In this document: positions 58,576 to 64,000 of the stretch, piece by piece
Numbering within the stretch: the stretch's first letter is position 1
How the letters are laid out: the number at the start of each line of letters is the position of its first letter
Assembly: GCA_026214975.1 (NCBI GenBank)
Contig: CM047808.1
Span: forward strand, 53,842,583-53,906,582
DNA length: 64,000 nt
Origin: Gentiana macrophylla
Taxonomy: Eukaryota > Streptophyta > Magnoliopsida > Gentianales > Gentianaceae
Direction: 5' to 3'
Program-made: the position numbers and the translations under genes
Notes under the pieces: model-generated
Database searches by the model: none
What the model was told of the DNA's origin: nothing
What the model saw: only the letters and a program-made list of their open reading frames with translations

Positions 58576-61500
58576 ATCTCCCACTTGGCCTAAAACCAAT
58601 CACTAGCACACACAAGACCAAGTTGAAACACAAGAATCTCATGCAATACTGCGCAACCATTTCTAGCCATAAACGGATCGCTATCCGTGACGACTCAGAC
58701 TATCTTCATATCATGTTCCAAATGACCAAGTCAAAGGAACCGCCTCAACACACACACGAATCTCTGACGAGACCCTGGTCCTTGCTTCAAGCAATGAATC
58801 CACCTACTATATCAACTATATAGAAAAGGTGGAAGAACCGTGCAAGGTTCAGGAATGAACCTTCAAGATCCATGTACAGCTCCCGCTGCGCCTCTAAGGC
58901 ACTACTGTGGTTTGGCTAAGTTGTAGAGTTTACAGTGACCCATAAGCTAGAACATTTCCAGCTCACTGTATCACTTAATCAAAGTGATTGCAAACCCAGA
59001 CAGTAGCTCCCACTCGCCTTCATAAGACTCAGGATATATGTCTATATAACTATATTTATCTGATTCCAAGTTTCGATAAACTAGGAAACCATCCTTAACT
59101 TGTTTAAGGATATTCTACATTCACTGATTTACTTTCATACTTGCTCATGACTCTTCATGCAAAGATGAACATCCGGCATAACTCTTATGATGGTTCTTAT
59201 TGCAGTAGCAAAGGGAACCTTCCATAAGCATCATCTTTCACCTTATCTTTAGGACAAACGTCCTAACATAGATAGATCTTGAGAACACAGGCTAGCAGTA
59301 TCCCCTGTCGCGATCTATGCTAAACTTCTTTTAGCATCACATCTATATAGGTAAACTATAATCTAATAGCAGTTCAATCTATCACTATAGATTCTTATTT
59401 CTAAAAATAAGAACTGCTAATCCAAGTGCTTTCGTAAAGACCTTGAATTACCCAACATTAATTGACTGTGACATGGGGTGGAAATTCCTGAGAGAGATAT
59501 CTAATCTTACTCAAAAATTGTAACACACTCCCATTATCCATCTTGCACATTGGGCATATCCTTCTTTTGACTAAATCAAACTCCTTTGATTATCAAACAA
59601 AGAAATTGTCTAGAGAAACTTGTTTGAGTCCATAAATGGATCTCGTGGGCCTACATATCATGTCATCGCTTCTATGAACATCGAAATGTTTGCCCAACGT
59701 CTTCAACACTATCATATAGTCATGATACGGGTTAAAACAAGTATTATCTCGAATGTAATCGGGCTCACCTTACAGGGGACATTCCTCAGGTAAGACAGAC
59801 TAGGTTCACAACATGGTTGTCACCGATGGAATCTAATTCAGATATTATTCCTCCTGGCCATATCTCTCAATCTTGCCTTTCAAACATTCTTTCATAAGTC
59901 GTGAGATATTCATTCTTCAAGATGAACATACCGGTAGCCTTTTCAGGCTTGAGGTTATCCATGAACTTCTGAGAACTTTTGTGTGCACCGAGTAGTGTTC
60001 TACACCTCATCGCTATGCAAGCGGCCGCTCATGTTCCAATGGTTGAATATATTTTTGTGGTTCTCAAACTCTTTTGAGATCGATTCACTCCCCATCGCTT
60101 CTTTTGGAAGAAACACTTCCTTGAGAAGACAGAGATGTTTGGAGACAAACATTTTGCTCCACGGACAAGTAAATAATATCCAGCGTGCTAGCTAAGACAT
60201 TCCACAAAGTTGCATATGTCGTACTAGGCTCCAAGCCTTTCTGACTCTGCCTATGACAACTTCAAATCATCAGTTAAGATAGATTCGACATTATACCCTT
60301 CCATATCTAATATGGAATTTATTCAACCTTTATTCTTTGGAACTTGGTTAAGTATAAGGGCACTATCCCAAAACGGGTAAGGGATACTTCGCATGGCTTG
60401 CGTCACACCTTTATCATATAAAGTGTTGTTTCCATTTTGGGAACACAATCTAATTGCGTATCCCAAAGATGGTATCCTTCAAGGGAGAATCTTATTCCTT
60501 TCAAAAGACTTCTGAAACACCCTTCAGGTATTAATTACTTCAATCCAATTGGATATTAATTCCTAAATAGCTCATCAATCATATATTCGTACTAGCTCGA
60601 ACTTTTCAGGCTTTCCGAATTGTCGTACTTCAATAAGTACATTCAACAATTTCTAAAATAGTCATAGAGATTAATAAACATTTATTTGTGGCATTAATTG
60701 TCACAAGCCAACAAACATCGGTATGTTTAGGCTTTAGACAATTTTTCTAGATTTTACAACCTTTTCATAAAAGGGTATTTTAGTCATCTTTAGATAAGAT
60801 ACGTATTACCCTCATGATTCATAATCATATGGTTCAACATCATCAGAATGACGTTTAATTACACGCTTCCTTCCAGAGAGACTATGTCTAGAACAACCAC
60901 AAATGTTAAGGATAACAGCCACACAAATATTTAGTTGAGGTCTCATCACATATATCAACTATATAGGGACAACAATCTAGTATGTTAGATTCAGTGACCT
61001 TCCAACTTTATCGGAATAACATTTATTCTTTACAATTGAATATGTCTACTAAATCCTAACAAATAACTGAAAGTATGTTCTTCATAAGAACCGGAACATA
61101 ATAACATTTATTTAGCTCCCTTATCAGTTTACTAGATCTAGAGTATGGTAAGTGTCACAACGTTTGCTTCACCTTCCATATCTGCATTTAATCTTTCTAA
61201 TTCAATCACACTCGTAAGGTATCATATATCTTAGAGTTGACTTTGAACTTAGATAGATTTATCTCAACTCACTTGCCTAGAATAGTAACTTCAATAAGTT
61301 TTCTATTTAAGCACATGCCATAGCTTTCTTTTTAATCCTTCAAGCACATATAAATATTTCTTAGTGTAGTCTTCATAAGACTTAAGAAAGATCACAAGAT
61401 CTATATCTTTGATTTCCTTTCATAAAGAAAATCTAAAGCTTATTAAATACTTTATTTAACCTTTTGAATCGTATTCAAAACATTGACTATTTAATTAACC

Positions 61501-63250
61501 TTTAAGCAATGATAGAATTAAGTCGATACTTAAATCTTACAATTTTGAAAACAACCTTTCCAAAATCAGATATGATCATTCTTATCCAATGTTTGAATTA
61601 ATTGTCATCGTATGACTGAATGATCATCTTGGATCGTATCCAATATTTGATTAATTCGTTTGAAACTTATTTCAAATGATTCAATCATGAGCTGCTGCTT
61701 TCATTAATAATTAAAGCCTTGGAGTACTGCATCAAATATGTAGTCTCCCTGTCTCTAACTACTATAACGGGATTGCTCGTGTCATTGCTTTATTTTAAAA
61801 GGATTAAAATTTACTTAACCATTCTTGAGAACATTTCTCAAACAGTCATAATTTTGTTTTTACTAATCGAGAATTAAAACATAAAAATAAAGTTTGCTAA
61901 AACTACAACATAAAAATGAAAATAAAAGAGTGTTGTTGTTTATACACGCAAAATAAAATATGGTCTTTGGGATTATGATTTTGCTCCCACTAGTCAACTA
62001 CTCCCAATTGACTTTCAAGAATTTTTTCAAAATTCTTTAGTGGCTGGAATCCTATATATCTAGTTGACTCGATCCCCGACGTTGGCCGATCAACCGGGTC
62101 AATTTCGACGGGTAGGTACTTCTTACCAATCGCGTCCAAAGCGACTTCGGTGGTTTGACTAGTCAACTCTTTGATAATTCACATCGCCTCATGTGATAGT
62201 CAACCTTATGTCTCTAAAATCGCACGGTCCCCGACGTGGGCCAATCACCGCAAGATTCTTAGTCGAGTCGTAACCCAAGTATTCATGAGATCTCATAACG
62301 ATCATATCTCGATAATGACGATATACCCGTGGTAGGTCAACTCCGGCGTGGGCGATCAGTTGGATCCGAACAAGGGCTCTTCACCGTCACTATAATATTG
62401 GGAGACATATTATAACTCGATTTTTGTTGTGGGAGTAATTTTAAATTAATTTCGAATTAATTCTCTTAATTAATTTAACTACGGTCTCATCAAGTATATA
62501 TATCTCTATAGACATACATCCTACACATTTATCTAGATCGTGCCTATTCATGCATCTATCGTATCATATAAAATAAATACAAGCACAAAATAAATAAATG
62601 CATAAAGTAACCGGTATGATCATGGATTTTTCCTAGGTGCGATTTCGAATACAAATTGTTAAACCGCGGGTCACAATCTAAGGGTAAATGCAGAACCGCC
62701 AATAGGATCTTTAATGCTCCATTCTCCAATGGGACCTTTTTATTCTTCTTTCTTTTGTCTCCATCTTCGCTCCATTCTTGTTATATTTAATTCTATCTAA
62801 TAAAATAAATACACCCGCCGCACACGGGGGGAGTCAATGGGAATGAGATAAATGCCGAAAATAAACTAGGTCACGTTCTTCCTAACGGCCTAGGACAATT
62901 TTTAAACCAACAGAAAAATTAAATCATTCACATCTATCCTATCGGTCGAGTCCATGATCAATCGGGGTCCATATAATCATATTATATCTACTATATCTAA
63001 TCCATACAATAACATCTTATGAAAAAGATAAAATTAAAATTTAACTACTTGCGTCTTAATTAATCAATTAACATTTAATCTATTAAATTATTTTATCCAA
63101 TCAATTAACTAATTAACATTTAATTAATTAAATGATTTTAATCGAAATAAAATTAACGATTAATTTTAAACGATTTTAATTTTAATTTTAATTAATTAGA
63201 ACTATTCTAAAAATAAAATAAAATTAAAATTAAGTCTCTTTTGTTTCTTT

Positions 63251-63622
63251 CCTTTTGATTCTTAATCAAAGGGATGCCTTTGGTTTCTAAACCAAAAGGC
63301 ATCTTAAGTAAACAAAATTTGGCTTAGCGCAGCCACTTTCCAAAATCAAAATTTTGGAAGTGACGCAATACGTATCTTTACAAATCAAATATTTGAAAAG
63401 GCGCAGGCTACTCCAAATCAAATATTTGGAAAGGCCAAATAATTTTGGTTTAGGCACGGCCACTTTCCAAAATCAAAATTTTGGAAGTGGTTTGCAGCTT
63501 AAGCCCTTCCCAAATCAAATATTTGGAAATGGCCTAGGCCTATTCCAAACAAAGTTTGGAAAGGCCATCATTGTTTTAATGCCATGTGGCATCCCAATGG
63601 CCCAAACTATTTGAACCATTGG
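63251..63622 (-). other. Array of short hairpins in the leader of element H
   Basis: At least eight inverted repeats follow each other: 63251-63272, 63273-63303 (arms GATGCCTTTGGTTT), 63335-63362, 63381-63395, 63412-63430, 63460-63490 (arms CCACTTTCCAAAAT), 63508-63531 and 63543-63561. They are followed by ATGCCATGTGGCAT at 63580-63593 and CCAATGG...CCATTGG at 63596-63622. In element orientation they lie roughly 350-720 bases after the primer site. Confidence 0.75.
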
Positions 63623-63715
63623 TTAGCCACATGACACAACTAAACAAAGGAGATTTTAATCACAACTATGAACAATATTGAAACACAAAATACACAAAAC
63701 AAAATTTAGGGATCC

Positions 63716-63810
63716 ACCAAAAAGATGCACCAGCCGACGTCGACCGCCCCGAGGGGGAGCCGCCGCCGCCGCCGTAATTTCGGTTGGGGTGCCGCCGCCG
63801 ATCGGCCGAG
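63716..63810. repeat. (CCG)n-rich GC island
   Basis: A run of CCGCCGCCGCCG and a second CCGCCGCCG in a GC-rich stretch that contrasts with AT-rich surroundings. Gly/Arg-rich frames over it are composition artefacts. Confidence 0.7.
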
Positions 63811-63957
63811 CACCCAAAAAAAGCCGCCTTTAATTTTTTTCTTTTTTTTTTTTTTTCGTGTATCGATTTGCGAATCAAAATCTTTCATCTTTTAATTACG
63901 TGATTTAAACGATAAAATTAACTCACATAAAATAACATGCTTATTGCTTAAGCTCAA

Positions 63958-63974
63958 GCTCTCTCTCGATACCA
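63958..63974 (-). other. Element H primer-binding site
   Basis: The minus strand reads TGGTATCGAGAGAGAGC, a variant of TGGTATCAGAGC, the initiator-Met site of copia and some gypsy elements, with a GA expansion. Confidence 0.65.
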
Positions 63975-63976
63975 CA

Positions 63977-64000
63977 TCGTTAGGAAATCTACGCGAACGC
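63977..64000 (-). repeat. Element H second LTR (5' LTR), only its inner end in the window
   Basis: Sequence after the primer site and a CA spacer starts TCGTTAGGAAATC, probably a changed TGTTAGGAAATC end. The rest lies beyond the window, so its identity with 56986-58575 cannot be checked here. Confidence 0.5.

Larger units (their letters stand above)
58576..63976 (-). mobile_element. Element H interior: non-coding large retrotransposon derivative
   Basis: The minus-strand polypurine tract TAGGCCAAGTGGGAGAT lies at 58576-58592, and a primer site lies at the other end (63958-63974). In the 5.4 kb between them I see no gag, protease, integrase, RT or RNase H motif on either strand, and no open frame above 90 codons. 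Long non-coding interior between LTRs with normal priming sites is the definition of a LARD. It would depend on enzymes of another copia element. Confidence 0.65.

Noticed and set aside
63666..63888. Gly/Arg-rich minus-strand frames near the right edge
   Set aside because: They arise from the CCG-rich island and a T run next to the element H leader, and have no conserved motif.

Overview
This 64 kb window is a piece of a repeat-rich flowering-plant nuclear genome, most likely a eudicot. I cannot name the species from sequence alone. Almost everything is nested transposable elements. I find one plausible intact host gene (29167-29665), one decayed host-gene fragment carried inside a DNA transposon (48397-48772), and no rRNA, tRNA or CRISPR locus.

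Left third (1-28.1 kb). The edge holds LTR fragments of two families (1-2481). Element A (2482-13877) is an Athila-type Ty3/gypsy retrotransposon with about 1.6-kb LTRs, a tRNA-Asp-type primer site and a gag-pol broken by frameshifts. It interrupts an older LTR-like repeat that resumes at 13878. Element C (15067-28096, minus strand) is a Tat-lineage Ty3/gypsy element with dual RNase H. It has an antisense reading frame resembling the plant mobile domain between pol and its 3' LTR, tandem repeats in the same zone, and an integrase whose catalytic core is missing at a junction that keeps the frame.

Middle (28.1-32.1 kb). This is the only stretch not dominated by LTR elements. It holds a hAT-type MITE and a two-exon gene for a small predicted secreted protein with an Asp run and a Lys run, whose function I do not recognise.

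Right half (32.1-57 kb) is a five-layer nest. A SIRE-like LTR fragment (F) was hit by the Athila-type element D (32611-55850, TSD ATACA). D was hit by a pol-less SIRE-like element E (36972-43797, TSD CATTC) and by a CACTA transposon G (44752-51594, TSD GTA). G carries a 33-bp minisatellite, a candidate SINE, a second CACTA-type end, an intron-containing fragment of an AVT6-type amino acid transporter gene, and a second copy of the hAT-type MITE (TSD ATTTTGAC).

Right edge (57-64 kb) is most of a minus-strand LTR element (H) with no visible pol, which fits a large retrotransposon derivative. Its leader carries a dense series of short perfect or near-perfect hairpins. The window ends about 24 bases into its second LTR.

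The proteins do not form a pathway. The biology here is element nesting, non-autonomous derivatives, gene-fragment capture and extra reading frames in retroelements. Coordinates of decayed domains are approximate; LTR, TSD and splice coordinates were read base by base.
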